Assembly: GCA_947631255.1 (NCBI GenBank)
Contig: CANRKT010000014.1
Span: 1 to 63,026, forward strand
DNA from: an uncultured Enterobacteriaceae bacterium
GTDB taxonomy: Bacteria; Pseudomonadota; Gammaproteobacteria; Enterobacterales; Enterobacteriaceae
Direction of reading: 5' to 3'
Length of the DNA stretch: 63,026 bases
The translations under genes were made by a program, and so were the position numbers. The notes under the pieces are model-generated. The model saw nothing but the letters and a program-made list of their open reading frames with translations. It had not been told where the DNA came from and made no database searches. Shown here piece by piece: positions 49,081-58,292 of this stretch; position 1 is the first letter of the stretch; each line of letters opens with the position of its first letter.

Positions 49081-49269
49081 ATGGACGCCAGAATAACACC
49101 CGCCGCACTCGCTATTGAGTTCCTGAGAAGAGAGAACGGTAAACTTACTCCCGCTCAGTATCTGAGCCAGCTTCAGCAGCTAACGCTGGAATTTGCTGAT
49201 TTAATGGAGTTAACCAACCGGGAGCTGCGTGAAGAAATTTTGTATGCCAGCCAGTTGGGAATTCACTAG
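49081..49269 (+). CDS. small helical protein, 62 aa, family not recognised
   Basis: GAGGAAA six bases before ATG 49081 makes this the best of several clustered ATGs (49063 onwards). The protein is soluble and almost wholly helical with regularly spaced Leu (Leu-Ala-Ile-Glu-Phe-Leu-Arg-Arg; Gln-Leu-Gln-Gln-Leu-Thr-Leu-Glu-Phe-Ala-Asp-Leu), so it may form a small coiled-coil dimer. It follows dcp by 75 bp. Confidence 0.65.
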   Translation: MDARITPAALAIEFLRRENGKLTPAQYLSQLQQLTLEFADLMELTNRELREEILYASQLGIH

Positions 49270-49318
49270 CAGTGAAAAAGGCCACAATAGCCGAGCTAAA
49301 AGTGGCCTCAATTTCTGG

Positions 49319-49942
49319 TTAACGTGAAGAAAAAATCAGTTTTAAACCAAGCAGAGCCATAACACTTCCCGCCACTCGGTCTATCGCCGTTTTGAAACGA
49401 ATATAGACATTGCGTGAACGTTCAGTCGACAGTGCCACTGTCACCAGTGAATACCAGCCAGCGTCAATAATAAAACTGATGAGGGGGAGCAAAAAGTTGT
49501 AATAAGTGGGGATCTCGCGTGGCAACAGCGCGGTAAAAATACTGGCAAAAACCACCGCGGTTTTCGGATTACTTAACTGAGTGAACAACCCGTCACGAAA
49601 AGTCGCCAGCAGACTTTTTTCACCCATGCTGACGTTCCCCACTCTTAATGGCTCACGAGAGTGACGTAGTATTTTATACGCCAGCCAGAGCAAATAGACC
49701 CCGCCAACAATTTTTAGCGCAGTATAAGCGACCGGTACCGCCAGCAGAAAAGTTTGAAGGCCGAGCAGTGCTAATAAGGCAAAAATAGCGGCTCCAACGC
49801 CCGTGCCCATGGCCGTTACCAGACCATGATTACGAGAGCGTGCCACCGCATTCTGCGCCACATAGACAAAGCTCGGGCCAGGGCTGATTGCGCCAATCGC
49901 TAAGGTGGCGGCGATAGCGAGCAGGGTTGTGAAGGTATCCAT
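49319..49942 (-). CDS. LysE/RhtB-family amino acid exporter
   Basis: A 207-aa membrane protein with about six helices and the family signature Ile-Ser-Pro-Gly-Pro-Ser-Phe in the first loop and Ser-Asn-Pro-Lys-Thr in the middle. These carriers export amino acids or homoserine lactones; the substrate here is not predictable. Separate from, but co-directional with, the LysR gene upstream. Confidence 0.88.
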   Translation of the reverse strand: MDTFTTLLAIAATLAIGAISPGPSFVYVAQNAVARSRNHGLVTAMGTGVGAAIFALLALLGLQTFLLAVPVAYTALKIVGGVYLLWLAYKILRHSREPLRVGNVSMGEKSLLATFRDGLFTQLSNPKTAVVFASIFTALLPREIPTYYNFLLPLISFIIDAGWYSLVTVALSTERSRNVYIRFKTAIDRVAGSVMALLGLKLIFSSR

Positions 49943-50034
49943 AGGGTCAGTATCCGCTTGAGAGAAAAAAGATTAATAACCTGAAGCGATAAGGCTGACA
50001 ATGACTATTTTATATTTTTGTCAGGATGGTTAAA

Positions 50035-50898
50035 TTACTGTCGGGAACGCAGCTGGTCGATAAGCCAGCGGCCTGCAGGTCCCGGTGGGGTTTTATTTGA
50101 CCAGGCAACATCGACTTCAAATAATTTCGGCCAGCCCTCAAGTGATAGCTCTTTTAACACCTGATGACCAAATTGTTCTACCAGCCAGCGGGGTAACACG
50201 CCCCAGCCAAATCCTTGCTCTGCCATTTCCAGTAACATTAGCAGAGAGGGGGATGACCAGACAGAACCGGTTGATAGTACGTTATCCGGTCGTACATAGG
50301 TTTTTAATACTAACTGACGTACAGTCTGTAACGCGTCTATATTGATTTCTTTCTGGTGCGCCAGCGGGTGGTCTTGATGGATAAAAATAGCCATTTCAGT
50401 GCCCACCTGCAGGCGTGCTGTGGAGATATTTGCCGGATAATGTTTTTGCACACGCAAAACGCCAACATGAGCTCGACCGGACTGAATGGAGTCGATAACA
50501 TCATCATCTTCGGCAATAATGCACTCAAATTCAATATAGGGATAGCGTTCAGAAAACTGCTGCAAAATAGATTCATGATGGCTGGTTTGCCAGAGGTCGG
50601 ACAGAACAAAACTCAGACGCGGTTCAATATTATCCGTCAGTCTGATGGTAAATTCCTCCAGGCGTTCGCTGGCGGCAAAAATAGCCTTTACATAGGGCAA
50701 AACACCTAATCCATGCGATGTTATCGTCGGGTGGCGGCTAGTACGGTCAAAAAGTACAACACCCAGATCGGCTTCCAGATTGGCGATGGCGGTACTGATC
50801 GTTGACTGACTTTTTTTAAGTTTACGCGCAGCAGCCGAAAATGAACCTGATTCGACCACATACAAAAAAGCCTCCAGTGACTCCGGAGAGTAATTCAT
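50035..50898 (-). CDS. LysR-family transcriptional regulator
   Basis: 287 aa with the HTH in residues 3-60 (Ser-Phe-Ser-Ala-Ala-Ala-Arg-Lys-Leu-Lys-Lys-Ser-Gln-Ser-Thr-Ile-Ser) and an effector domain. It is divergent from the PACE efflux gene with only 88 bp between, the usual arrangement for a LysR regulator and the gene it controls. Confidence 0.9.
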   Translation of the reverse strand: MNYSPESLEAFLYVVESGSFSAAARKLKKSQSTISTAIANLEADLGVVLFDRTSRHPTITSHGLGVLPYVKAIFAASERLEEFTIRLTDNIEPRLSFVLSDLWQTSHHESILQQFSERYPYIEFECIIAEDDDVIDSIQSGRAHVGVLRVQKHYPANISTARLQVGTEMAIFIHQDHPLAHQKEINIDALQTVRQLVLKTYVRPDNVLSTGSVWSSPSLLMLLEMAEQGFGWGVLPRWLVEQFGHQVLKELSLEGWPKLFEVDVAWSNKTPPGPAGRWLIDQLRSRQ

Positions 50899-50986
50899 AA
50901 CCTATCGCTTTTATCTATGGGTATTAATTTTATAATATCACTAATTACGATGAAAATAAGCGTCATAAAGGAATCGGAGTTTATTG

Positions 50987-51421
50987 ATGAAAAAGCAGAG
51001 TCGTAGTTTAGGGGAGCGTATTATCCACGCGGTATCGTTTGAAGTGATAGCCCTGGCCATTTGTGCGCCAACGGCGGCCTGGCTGATGGATAAGCCGCTA
51101 TTCCAGATGGGCGCACTGGCAATTATGCTGTCAACCGTCGCGATGTTATGGAATATGATTTATAACACCGGTTTTGATAAATTTTTCCCGCCGGGCCAGC
51201 CACGTAGTTTTAAGGTTCGCGTCTGCCATGCGTTGGGTTTTGAAAGTGGTTTTATTCTGATTGGTTTGCCGATTGCGGCATGGATGTTACAGGTATCGCT
51301 TTTTGAAGCGCTGATGGTTGAAATAGGATTCTTTCTTTTCTTCCTGCCTTATACCGTTATTTTTAATGCTTGTTATGACTGGTTACGCGCTCGTCGCCTA
51401 CAAATGGTCACAGAGAAGTAA
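50987..51421 (+). CDS. PACE-family biocide efflux protein
   Basis: 144 aa with four membrane helices in two tandem repeats. Each repeat has the family motifs: Arg-Ile-Ile-His-Ala-Val-Ser-Phe-Glu and Trp-Asn-Met-Ile-Tyr-Asn-Thr-Gly-Phe-Asp in the first, Arg-Val-Cys-His-Ala-Leu-Gly-Phe-Glu and Phe-Asn-Ala-Cys-Tyr-Asp in the second. PACE pumps (AceI-like) export chlorhexidine, acriflavine or short diamines. ATG 50987 is preferred over the TTG one codon earlier. Confidence 0.9.
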   Translation: MKKQSRSLGERIIHAVSFEVIALAICAPTAAWLMDKPLFQMGALAIMLSTVAMLWNMIYNTGFDKFFPPGQPRSFKVRVCHALGFESGFILIGLPIAAWMLQVSLFEALMVEIGFFLFFLPYTVIFNACYDWLRARRLQMVTEK

Positions 51422-51437
51422 GTTACCTTTATTCGTT

Positions 51438-51475
51438 AAAAAGCCGTCAGAGGGATCCATCGCTGGCGGCTTTTT
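51438..51475. terminator. bidirectional terminator between the PACE gene and tam
   Basis: AAAAAGCCG and CGGCTTTTT form the outer stem with CAG/CTG pairing further in; A- and T-runs on both sides serve both convergent genes. Confidence 0.88.
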
Positions 51476-51486
51476 ATTTCTAATAA

Positions 51487-52245
51487 TTACAGCGACTTAT
51501 GTGCCACAATAAATAAGCGAGGGAAGGGCATGAGAATATGGTTGTCTGACTGTTCTTTATAGTGCAGTTTCAGCAATTCATGATAGCGGTCGAGATAAGC
51601 TTCCTGCTGGTGGGTTGCCAGATGATTAACAAACCGGCGTAGTCCGGTAATGCTTAACCAGTCAATAATCGCTTGAGTTGAGGGGAGGACATGAAAGTAA
51701 GTGGTACGCCAGATATCGACTTCACAGCCTGCCTGACTCAATAAATCGTAGTAAGTCTGGGCACTGAGAATGGCTTCATGATGATGCTGTGAATGCCCCT
51801 GCTCCTCAGCAACATCACGCATCAGGCGATGAGTCGGTTCCTGCCAGTTATCGGGCATCTGAACAGCAAGAACACCACGTGGTGAGAGTTGGGCGACCAG
51901 ATGGGGGAAAAGTGCCTCGTGATCATTCACCCACTGTAAGGACGCATTAGCAAAAATGACATCTTGTTTTATTTCCGGTTGCCAGCCGCTGATATCACGT
52001 TCTTCAAACCGACAGCCAGGCAAAATGGCGCGTGCTTTTTCTAACATCGCGGGTGATGAATCAATGCCCGTGATACGTGCTTTAGGGTATTGTTTGCATA
52101 GCATGGCAGTAGAGTTACCCGGGCCACAACCTAAATCAGTAATATTGATCGCCTGAGGTAAATGAATACGGGCTGCGAGTTCTTTTACCGGGCGGGTGCG
52201 TTCTGCTTCAAATAGTAAATAAGATGTTGGATTCCAGTCCTGCAT
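51487..52245 (-). CDS. tam: Tam, trans-aconitate 2-methyltransferase
   Basis: A 252-aa class I SAM methyltransferase with motif I Asp-Leu-Gly-Cys-Gly-Pro-Gly-Asn-Ser and Phe-Ala-Asn-Ala-Ser-Leu-Gln-Trp, close to E. coli Tam. It methylates trans-aconitate, a toxic by-product of the citric acid cycle. Followed upstream by yneE, as in E. coli. Confidence 0.92.
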   Translation of the reverse strand: MQDWNPTSYLLFEAERTRPVKELAARIHLPQAINITDLGCGPGNSTAMLCKQYPKARITGIDSSPAMLEKARAILPGCRFEERDISGWQPEIKQDVIFANASLQWVNDHEALFPHLVAQLSPRGVLAVQMPDNWQEPTHRLMRDVAEEQGHSQHHHEAILSAQTYYDLLSQAGCEVDIWRTTYFHVLPSTQAIIDWLSITGLRRFVNHLATHQQEAYLDRYHELLKLHYKEQSDNHILMPFPRLFIVAHKSL

Positions 52246-52776
52246 TCTAATACCTTTATCATTTAAAAATTAAAACTTTATTGATGTTATCTACGCTTCC
52301 TGTCGGTAGTCATTTAAGGTTAGTAGGGAATAGTTACTCTGTTAAAAAATATTTATTCATTAAGTCAGAGTAAAGAGAAGTATTCCTAATATGACATATT
52401 ATAAGGTGTCATTAGGTCAGATGAGCTGAGTCAATAAGAGTTGCGTATTGAATTATCGGATACTTTTCATTGGCGCGTAGCGGTCGCTTTCATATTCACT
52501 CAGTGGGCAGTGCCGGTTCAATATTGGCATGACTTCTGAAACGCTGTTTGTGGTGTATTGCGCCGGGCATATTGTCATGGCGCTGATCGCGCTGCGTTAA
52601 AAACAGCCCAGCCCGGACGTCCGGTTAAGCCGATGTCAGGAGGCTTAACCGGCTGGAAGGAGGAAGGTTTTCCCTGATTTCGCGATAATCGGTTGAGGTG
52701 TTTCTACAGGTGGCGATAAATGTGTCACGGGACTCAGCACCGGGTGTATTGCGGGTACTGAGTCTGTCGCCAGAGA
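52246..52776. other. 530-bp gap with a hairpin and a short coding-like scrap
   Basis: A 23-codon run near 52529-52600 (Met-Thr-Ser-Glu-Thr-Leu-Phe-Val-Val-Tyr-Cys-Ala-Gly-His) looks like the end of a membrane protein but cannot be assigned. CCGGTTAAGCC and GGCTTAACCGG (52621-52652) form a perfect 11-bp hairpin without a T run. Confidence 0.45.
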
Positions 52777-53694
52777 TTAACTCAGACGATAATAGCGGTT
52801 TGGGATTAATGCTGGTGGCAACGTGCTTTCATCATTCATATTGAGAATATCCCGTTCAATGGCAACACAAATTGCGTCTAAGGCCAGGTCGTTATCTTCG
52901 GTGCCAAAAGGGTCCTCAAGTTCTTCTGCCAGTGAGTCCAGGGCAATAAACGTATAAGAGATAAAGACCGAAATAAAAGGCGTTATATAATGCAAGTCAG
53001 TGACCAAGGCAAAGGGAAGCATGATGCAAAAGATATAGACAGTCCGGTGTAATAACAGACTGTAAGCAAAGGGCAGTGGGGTGGTAATAATGCGCTCGCA
53101 GCCACCGGATACACCAGAAAGTGCATTCAAGTTCTCATTGAGACTTTGCCATAAAATATCGGAGATTTCCCCCTGTTGACGTTTTTCATTGAGCCAGGTG
53201 CCCATCAGGATCAGAATGCGATTCTGGGGGGCGTGACTTTCACTGACCCAGGCAAGTTGAGCGGGCGTCAGATAACGGCTCAATGTTTCTTGTTGCGGTT
53301 GCTTACGTAGTGTCATTCGCAAGCTATTACAGAAAGCTAACTGTAAATTGACAAAGTTCTGTACTGACTCTGGTTTATGTCCTAACAGCGTTTTGACCTC
53401 ACGAAGTAAGGATCGAGAGGTGATGGCCAGTTGCCCCCATAACATTCGGGCCTCATTGAAACGTGAGTAACAAACGCTATTACGGAATCCCAGAAAGATG
53501 GCAATTGCTACGCCGAGGACACTAAAAGGGGCCATAGTTAATTTTATGCCAAGCGTTTCGTACCAGGGCAGAAAGAAAATGACACTGACAGAGAGAAGCA
53601 GGTTTAGCAGGAGTCGGGAGTAAATTTTTTCAAGCACTGAACCATGCCAGACAAACAGCCGGGTCAGCCAGTGCTGATGAGGACGAACAATCAT
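52777..53694 (-). CDS. yneE: YneE, bestrophin-family channel protein
   Basis: A 305-aa bestrophin-like (UPF0187) membrane protein with Gly-Phe-Arg-Asn-Ser-Val-Cys-Tyr-Ser-Arg-Phe-Asn-Glu-Ala-Arg in the pore-lining part and the acidic Glu-Asp-Pro-Phe-Gly-Thr-Glu-Asp-Asn-Asp-Leu cluster near the C-terminus. The bacterial homologues form pentameric ion channels. Length equals E. coli YneE. Confidence 0.93.
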   Translation of the reverse strand: MIVRPHQHWLTRLFVWHGSVLEKIYSRLLLNLLLSVSVIFFLPWYETLGIKLTMAPFSVLGVAIAIFLGFRNSVCYSRFNEARMLWGQLAITSRSLLREVKTLLGHKPESVQNFVNLQLAFCNSLRMTLRKQPQQETLSRYLTPAQLAWVSESHAPQNRILILMGTWLNEKRQQGEISDILWQSLNENLNALSGVSGGCERIITTPLPFAYSLLLHRTVYIFCIMLPFALVTDLHYITPFISVFISYTFIALDSLAEELEDPFGTEDNDLALDAICVAIERDILNMNDESTLPPALIPNRYYRLS

Positions 53695-53739
53695 AAGAAA
53701 TATCAGGCGAGAAATAGAGGCCTGCTATTTAACGGCAGA

Positions 53740-53889
53740 ATGATGACGGAGATCAATAAAATAGTATTGATAATTATTCTCCTGTGTGTGACGTTGTCAC
53801 TTATTGAGGGTGGAGATATTCAACGCCACAGCCAGTATTCAACGATGGAGGTGACAAAAATCAAAATTGTGATCAACGGCAAGGAATAA
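53740..53889 (+). CDS. possible small single-pass membrane peptide
   Basis: 49 codons from ATG 53740 with one hydrophobic helix (Ile-Val-Leu-Ile-Ile-Ile-Leu-Leu-Cys-Val-Thr-Leu) and a hydrophilic tail. The ribosome binding site is poor and no family is recognised. It lies just before the GH3 lipoprotein gene. Confidence 0.3.
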   Translation: MMTEINKIVLIIILLCVTLSLIEGGDIQRHSQYSTMEVTKIKIVINGKE

Positions 53890-53897
53890 ATAATTCC
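53883..53897. promoter_or_regulatory. GGAAT-N5-ATTCC palindrome upstream of the GH3 gene
   Basis: GGAATAAATAATTCC lies 67 bp before the start of the GH3 lipoprotein. The same GGAAT/ATTCC half-sites occur in the larger inverted repeat before murQ (58202-58256). A shared binding site for MurR is a reasonable inference; I have no proven consensus for it. Confidence 0.5.
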
Positions 53898-53963
53898 ACT
53901 AGTCGATACTGTGTGAAATTAAAAATTCCTTTAACGTCGTATTCGAGTAACAAAAGGTTCTAA

Positions 53964-55865
53964 ATGAAAAAAATAGTCGCCATGACGGTTAGTGCATTAC
54001 TTGCAGGTTGTGTTAGCCATGTTGCACAACAACCTCTCACTGATGCTCAGTTAGAAGGTTTGTGGAAAGATCCACATAAAAATGCAGAACACATTCTTTC
54101 ACAAATGACGACTAAAGAAAAAATTGGCCAAATGCTGATGCTGGATATTCGTCAGTGGGACGAGGACCCACAGGGATATGCTGGAGAGCGTAAAGAAGAA
54201 ACTAGCGTTCATGCCCTGCCTAAAGCGCTGTCGGATATGATTTATGATTATCGCCTCGGTGGCATTATTCTGTTCCGTGAAAACTTCATGACCACTGCTC
54301 AGTCTTATAAATTAATCGAAGACATTCAGGGCGCGCGTTATCGTTTACCTCTACTTATCGGAACCGATCAAGAAGGTGGCTATGTCACTCGCTTACGTGA
54401 AGGTACCGAAATGCCGGGTAATATGGCATTAGCGGCAACACGTGATATCTCTATGGCACAGGGTTCAGGTGAAATTCACGGTTCTGAACTTTCAGCGTTA
54501 GGCGTGAATATTAATTTTGCCCCCTCTGTTGATGTCAATGTGAATCAAAATAATCCCGTGATTGGTGTTCGTTCGTTCAGTAGTGATACCGGTCTGATTA
54601 ATGATATGGCCAGCGCCTATATCGACGGTTTGCAGAAAAATCACGTTACAGCGACTATCAAACACTTCCCTGGTCACGGTAATGTTGAGACCGACTCACA
54701 TGTTGGCTTGCCTGTTGTGCCGTATTCTGCGCAAGAGTGGCGACAGAACGATTTAGTGCCGTTCAAATATGCAATTGATAACGGTATTAAAGCGATAATG
54801 ACCGGACATATCGTGGTGCCTGAGCTGGATAACAGCAAAGTGATTTCTAAGCATGATGGCAAGGAAATGGGCTTACCTGCGACCTTATCGAAAAAAATCC
54901 TCACCGATATCTTACGCAATGAACTGCACTATAAAGGCCTGATCTTTACTGATGCGTTAGATATGGGGGCTGTTGCCGATAACTTTGGCTCTAATGAAGC
55001 GGTCGAGCAGGCGTACTTAGCGGGTGTGGATGTTGCTGTCATGCCAGTCCATATCTGGGATAAACAAGGCATGGCGAAACTTGCCAGCCTGTATCAGTAT
55101 ATTGAAAAACAAAGTCAGGTGAACCCAGAGCTGGCGAAGCGTATTAACGAGTCCGCACTGCGGGTTGTTGAATATAAACTGGATAACAAACTGTTACCGC
55201 AGCCGATAGATACCGAAGCCCATGCTTTATCTGTTGTTGCTTCAGCAGAGCATAAAAACTATGAACGTAAAGTTGCTGAGAAATCAGTCACCTTAATCGA
55301 AAACAAAGGTGTTTTACCTTTCACGCTGAAAAAGCAGAATAACATTTTGGTCATTTCTGATGAAAAAGCGCGCAATGAATTGATTAAAAAAGAGTTAAAT
55401 CAGATTAGTCACGAGTTGAAAGACAAGACTATCTCAACGACAGGCATAGATGTTGACCTGGCTGGACAAACCTTACCGCAGGATATTAATAAGCAAATTA
55501 CGCATTCGGATTTTATTATCCTCGTGACTTATAATTTGAAAGCACAAGATAATGCTGCACAATCCATCATCAACCTGGCAGCTAAATATAAAAAGCCAGT
55601 CGTCGTTATTTCTTCGCGTAACCCATATGATATTTCTGCGCTGAAGAATGTGAAGGCGAATATTGCAATCTATGGTATTACCGGCTTTGATATTACCAAT
55701 GCAGGCCGTAACTCTTTAGAGGCAAATATTAAAGCAGGTATCAGAAGTCTGTTTAAAGATACCCAAGGGGTTATTTTTAATAATCCAACAGGTAAACTTC
55801 CAGTCGATATTAAAGACGCCAATGGCAACGTGATTTATCCACTGGGTCATGGTCTGACATATTAA
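53964..55865 (+). CDS. NagZ-type GH3 beta-N-acetylglucosaminidase, lipoprotein
   Basis: 633 aa with a lipobox Leu-Ala-Gly-Cys (Cys16) followed by Val-Ser, so sorting to the outer membrane is likely. The GH3 TIM barrel shows Lys233-His-Phe-Pro-Gly-His-Gly, the Asp244-Ser-His246 acid/base dyad typical of N-acetylglucosaminidases, and the nucleophile Asp330 in Phe-Thr-Asp-Ala. A second alpha/beta-sandwich domain (about 400-633) makes it like the secreted Bacillus NagZ (about 640 aa) and unlike the 341-aa cytoplasmic E. coli NagZ. It would trim GlcNAc from peptidoglycan fragments outside the inner membrane. It is followed by an OMP and the MurNAc genes. Confidence 0.87.
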   Translation: MKKIVAMTVSALLAGCVSHVAQQPLTDAQLEGLWKDPHKNAEHILSQMTTKEKIGQMLMLDIRQWDEDPQGYAGERKEETSVHALPKALSDMIYDYRLGGIILFRENFMTTAQSYKLIEDIQGARYRLPLLIGTDQEGGYVTRLREGTEMPGNMALAATRDISMAQGSGEIHGSELSALGVNINFAPSVDVNVNQNNPVIGVRSFSSDTGLINDMASAYIDGLQKNHVTATIKHFPGHGNVETDSHVGLPVVPYSAQEWRQNDLVPFKYAIDNGIKAIMTGHIVVPELDNSKVISKHDGKEMGLPATLSKKILTDILRNELHYKGLIFTDALDMGAVADNFGSNEAVEQAYLAGVDVAVMPVHIWDKQGMAKLASLYQYIEKQSQVNPELAKRINESALRVVEYKLDNKLLPQPIDTEAHALSVVASAEHKNYERKVAEKSVTLIENKGVLPFTLKKQNNILVISDEKARNELIKKELNQISHELKDKTISTTGIDVDLAGQTLPQDINKQITHSDFIILVTYNLKAQDNAAQSIINLAAKYKKPVVVISSRNPYDISALKNVKANIAIYGITGFDITNAGRNSLEANIKAGIRSLFKDTQGVIFNNPTGKLPVDIKDANGNVIYPLGHGLTY

Positions 55866-55891
55866 GTCTTGCGGGTGATGTAATTGAATAA

Positions 55892-55914
55892 AGGGCCATA
55901 GTTCTTATGGCCCT
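55892..55914. terminator. hairpin between the GH3 gene and the porin gene
   Basis: AGGGCCATA and TATGGCCCT form a perfect 9-bp stem 26 bp after the GH3 stop. Without a T run it may be an attenuator, so the porin gene may be only partly co-transcribed. Confidence 0.6.
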
Positions 55915-55982
55915 GCTACAGATGGTTTCATAAATAATAACATGTCCTTAAAAACAGTTTAATTAAAATTGACAGGCTTCCT

Positions 55983-57014
55983 ATGTGCTATGCAAAAAAA
56001 TCGTATTTGTTTCTATTGTTGACTGCATTACCTTCCGTTAGTCAGGCGGTAATTGATGATCCGCTTGAAGAGGCTGCGACAGAACGATCGACCCAGCAAT
56101 CTACTAAAGAAAATGCCGAAGAATCAAGATTTAATATTTCCAGTAATACATTTTTGGAAATAGAAGAGTTTAAAGGCTATAAAATAAATGATAAGAAAGT
56201 CTTCGATAAAATTAGTCCTGTCGTTCAGGTAGCTATTCAGCCTGTGGACTCAAAGTGGAGTTATTTTATGGAGTATAAAGTCTCCATGCGTAACTATACG
56301 ACCAACTTTCACTCAGAACAGACTTCCTATAATCGTAACCGTTTACAATTACAGGCGAACCGAAATCTAATTAAAAATCAGGATGCCACCCTGAATCTTA
56401 GTTTCGTTTATCGTAAAGAGTCGCATGATGTAAAAAGCGGTATGCCAGCAAGAAACTCTTACCACTCTTATTGGCTGATCCCTGGCGGTAGTTATAACTT
56501 TACCGAAAAGTTTGCCTTCGTTTTCTGGGATGCGGGTTATTATTACGATAATGCTTTTTCCGGTCCGGGTTACAATGACTGGGAATGGGAAAGTGAGCAT
56601 GGTTTCCAGTACAGAATCAACGATAAAATGCTGGCTAAACTGATGTATTACACTGACTGGACCTGGAACAGCCATGGCGATAAAACCTGGGAACAGAATC
56701 AGATCCGTGGTTATTTCCCAACCACGCTTAACGAGCAGTGGAATATTCAGCCTTATTTCCGCTACTTCCTCAATGAAAAGAATTATGACCCTGTTACGGG
56801 AGCCACCACCAACCGTGCGGACAATGGCGGGTTGCGTTTAGGACTGATTGTAAACTACAACCTGACACCTAAAACAACCTTGTGGACGAATCTGGCGTGG
56901 GAACAGACGACATGGCAGCATTCTAAAAACAGTCAGCAGGTTCACCTGACCTACGGGGATGATAATACCCAGGACTTCCGCCTCTACTCGATTGGTATTC
57001 GCCACACCTGGTAA
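55983..57014 (+). CDS. OmpG-like outer-membrane porin
   Basis: 343 aa: a signal peptide (cut likely after Ser-Gln-Ala), an acidic linker, then alternating amphipathic strands rich in Tyr, Trp and Asn, closing with Gly-Ile-Arg-His-Thr-Trp, an aromatic C-terminus as in beta-barrels. The size fits a 14-strand monomeric barrel. OmpG of E. coli is a broad sugar porin, and the KdgM oligogalacturonate porins are the alternative family. Its place between a secreted GH3 and MurNAc uptake genes suggests it admits amino-sugar fragments. Confidence 0.72.
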   Translation: MCYAKKSYLFLLLTALPSVSQAVIDDPLEEAATERSTQQSTKENAEESRFNISSNTFLEIEEFKGYKINDKKVFDKISPVVQVAIQPVDSKWSYFMEYKVSMRNYTTNFHSEQTSYNRNRLQLQANRNLIKNQDATLNLSFVYRKESHDVKSGMPARNSYHSYWLIPGGSYNFTEKFAFVFWDAGYYYDNAFSGPGYNDWEWESEHGFQYRINDKMLAKLMYYTDWTWNSHGDKTWEQNQIRGYFPTTLNEQWNIQPYFRYFLNEKNYDPVTGATTNRADNGGLRLGLIVNYNLTPKTTLWTNLAWEQTTWQHSKNSQQVHLTYGDDNTQDFRLYSIGIRHTW

Positions 57015-57044
57015 TACTCACCACCAGTAGACAACCTAGAACTT

Positions 57045-57072
57045 GCCCGGGGACAAGTGCCCCGGGCTTTAT
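57045..57072. terminator. terminator between the porin gene and murR
   Basis: GCCCGGGG and CCCCGGGC around an ACAAGTG loop, followed by TTTATTTT. The convergent murR stop codon lies in the T tract. Confidence 0.88.
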
Positions 57073-57926
57073 TTTAATTTATCGATCATTTCTTTACTGC
57101 GGTTAATATACTGCTGGCTTCTTTCATTATCTTCTTGCAACAGGCAAACAAACAGTAAGTCAGTAATGGTATTCTGAGCCGTTCGCGCTGATATAGAGGA
57201 ACTGCGCCAGCGTGTTTCATCCGCCAGAGTATCCAGAGTGTAATCGGCTATTTTTCGTAACGGACTTTCCTGCAATGAGGTGACGGCAACCAGCTGTGCG
57301 CCGTTATTTTTGGCAACTTGCGCGGCCAGCAATATTTCTTTGAGTGAACCCGAGTAGGAAATTGCAATCTGAATATCTCCCGGACCTAAAGACTGAGCCA
57401 CTGTTATTTGTACATGTCCGTCCAATTCATTCATCACCGGATAACCAATTTTCATCAGCTTATAAGCGAGATCTTTAGCAACCAGAGCGGAACCACCAAT
57501 GCCGGTAATTTGGATGCGGCGAGCGGATTTCATTAACGAGATGGTTTTTTCTAACTGGGGAAAATTAATATTATCTGTTGAATCACGTAGTGCTTGTTGT
57601 TTTTCAAGGCAGAGTTTTTCAGCAATGATAGCCGGGCTATCATGAATACTGATACTACTGTGTAAGTGCTGATCAGCGATATTAATTTGTTTATTAAGCT
57701 GTCCCCACTCTTCGATTAAAGCCATCTTAAGGTCAGTAAAACCTCTGAAATTTAATCTCTTGGCAAATTTGACTATACTGGACTGGCTGATGTGTAACTG
57801 GCTGGCAATTTCTTGTGACGAGCATTGCTTTAATATTTCTGGATGTGCTAACAAATAGTCGGCGATGGTACGTTCACCCGGTGTAAATTGTTCTTTATTC
57901 AGCGAAATGAGTTGTAAAATACGCAT
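57069..57926 (-). CDS. murR: MurR, RpiR-family repressor of MurNAc genes
   Basis: 285 aa with an N-terminal RpiR HTH (Gln-Glu-Ile-Ala-Ser-Gln-Leu-His-Ile-Ser-Gln-Ser-Ser-Ile-Val-Lys-Phe-Ala) and a SIS domain containing Thr-Gly-Ile-Gly-Gly-Ser-Ala and Ser-Tyr-Ser-Gly. In E. coli MurR represses murQP and is released by MurNAc-6-phosphate. Divergent from murQ and convergent with the porin gene. Confidence 0.92.
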   Translation of the reverse strand: MRILQLISLNKEQFTPGERTIADYLLAHPEILKQCSSQEIASQLHISQSSIVKFAKRLNFRGFTDLKMALIEEWGQLNKQINIADQHLHSSISIHDSPAIIAEKLCLEKQQALRDSTDNINFPQLEKTISLMKSARRIQITGIGGSALVAKDLAYKLMKIGYPVMNELDGHVQITVAQSLGPGDIQIAISYSGSLKEILLAAQVAKNNGAQLVAVTSLQESPLRKIADYTLDTLADETRWRSSSISARTAQNTITDLLFVCLLQEDNERSQQYINRSKEMIDKLK

Positions 57927-58201
57927 CGGTGTTAACCCGGAAAAATAACAAGAGTGCCTATCATAGCGGCGATAGCCTGTTGAGGGAAACAGGGGATACT
58001 GAACAACCTTTCGTTTTTTACGCTAATTACCATTCGTCGGTATCATCACCGGCTGTTACCTCAGGGTGATAATGGCGATTAAAATAATAAATTATTCCAG
58101 CATTATTCCGGTTGGTGGGATTGCTTTATATATATGATATTAATGCATTTATTATGTTTTTTATATTTTATTTAATGTTTTTATTCTCTTTTCAATGTGG
58201 G

Positions 58202-58256
58202 TATGGAATCATTTTAACGTGACTTTCATCACTAATAAGTAATAAAATATTCCATA
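58202..58256. promoter_or_regulatory. interrupted inverted repeat before murQ, candidate MurR operator
   Basis: The left arm TATGGAATCATTTTA (58202-58216) and right arm TAAAATATTCCATA (58243-58256) are complementary except for one unpaired base, separated by 26 bp holding a CRP-like site. The right arm ends 36 bp before murQ, so a looped or paired repressor could cover the promoter. Confidence 0.6.
58218..58233. promoter_or_regulatory. CRP-like site before murQ
   Basis: CGTGACTTTCATCACT has both half-sites (one mismatch each) with the six-base spacer. murQP of E. coli needs cAMP-CRP. The site is centred between the two arms of the inverted repeat. Confidence 0.65.
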
Positions 58257-58292
58257 TTATAATGAGCAGATTACTTTGACGGATTAAGCATA

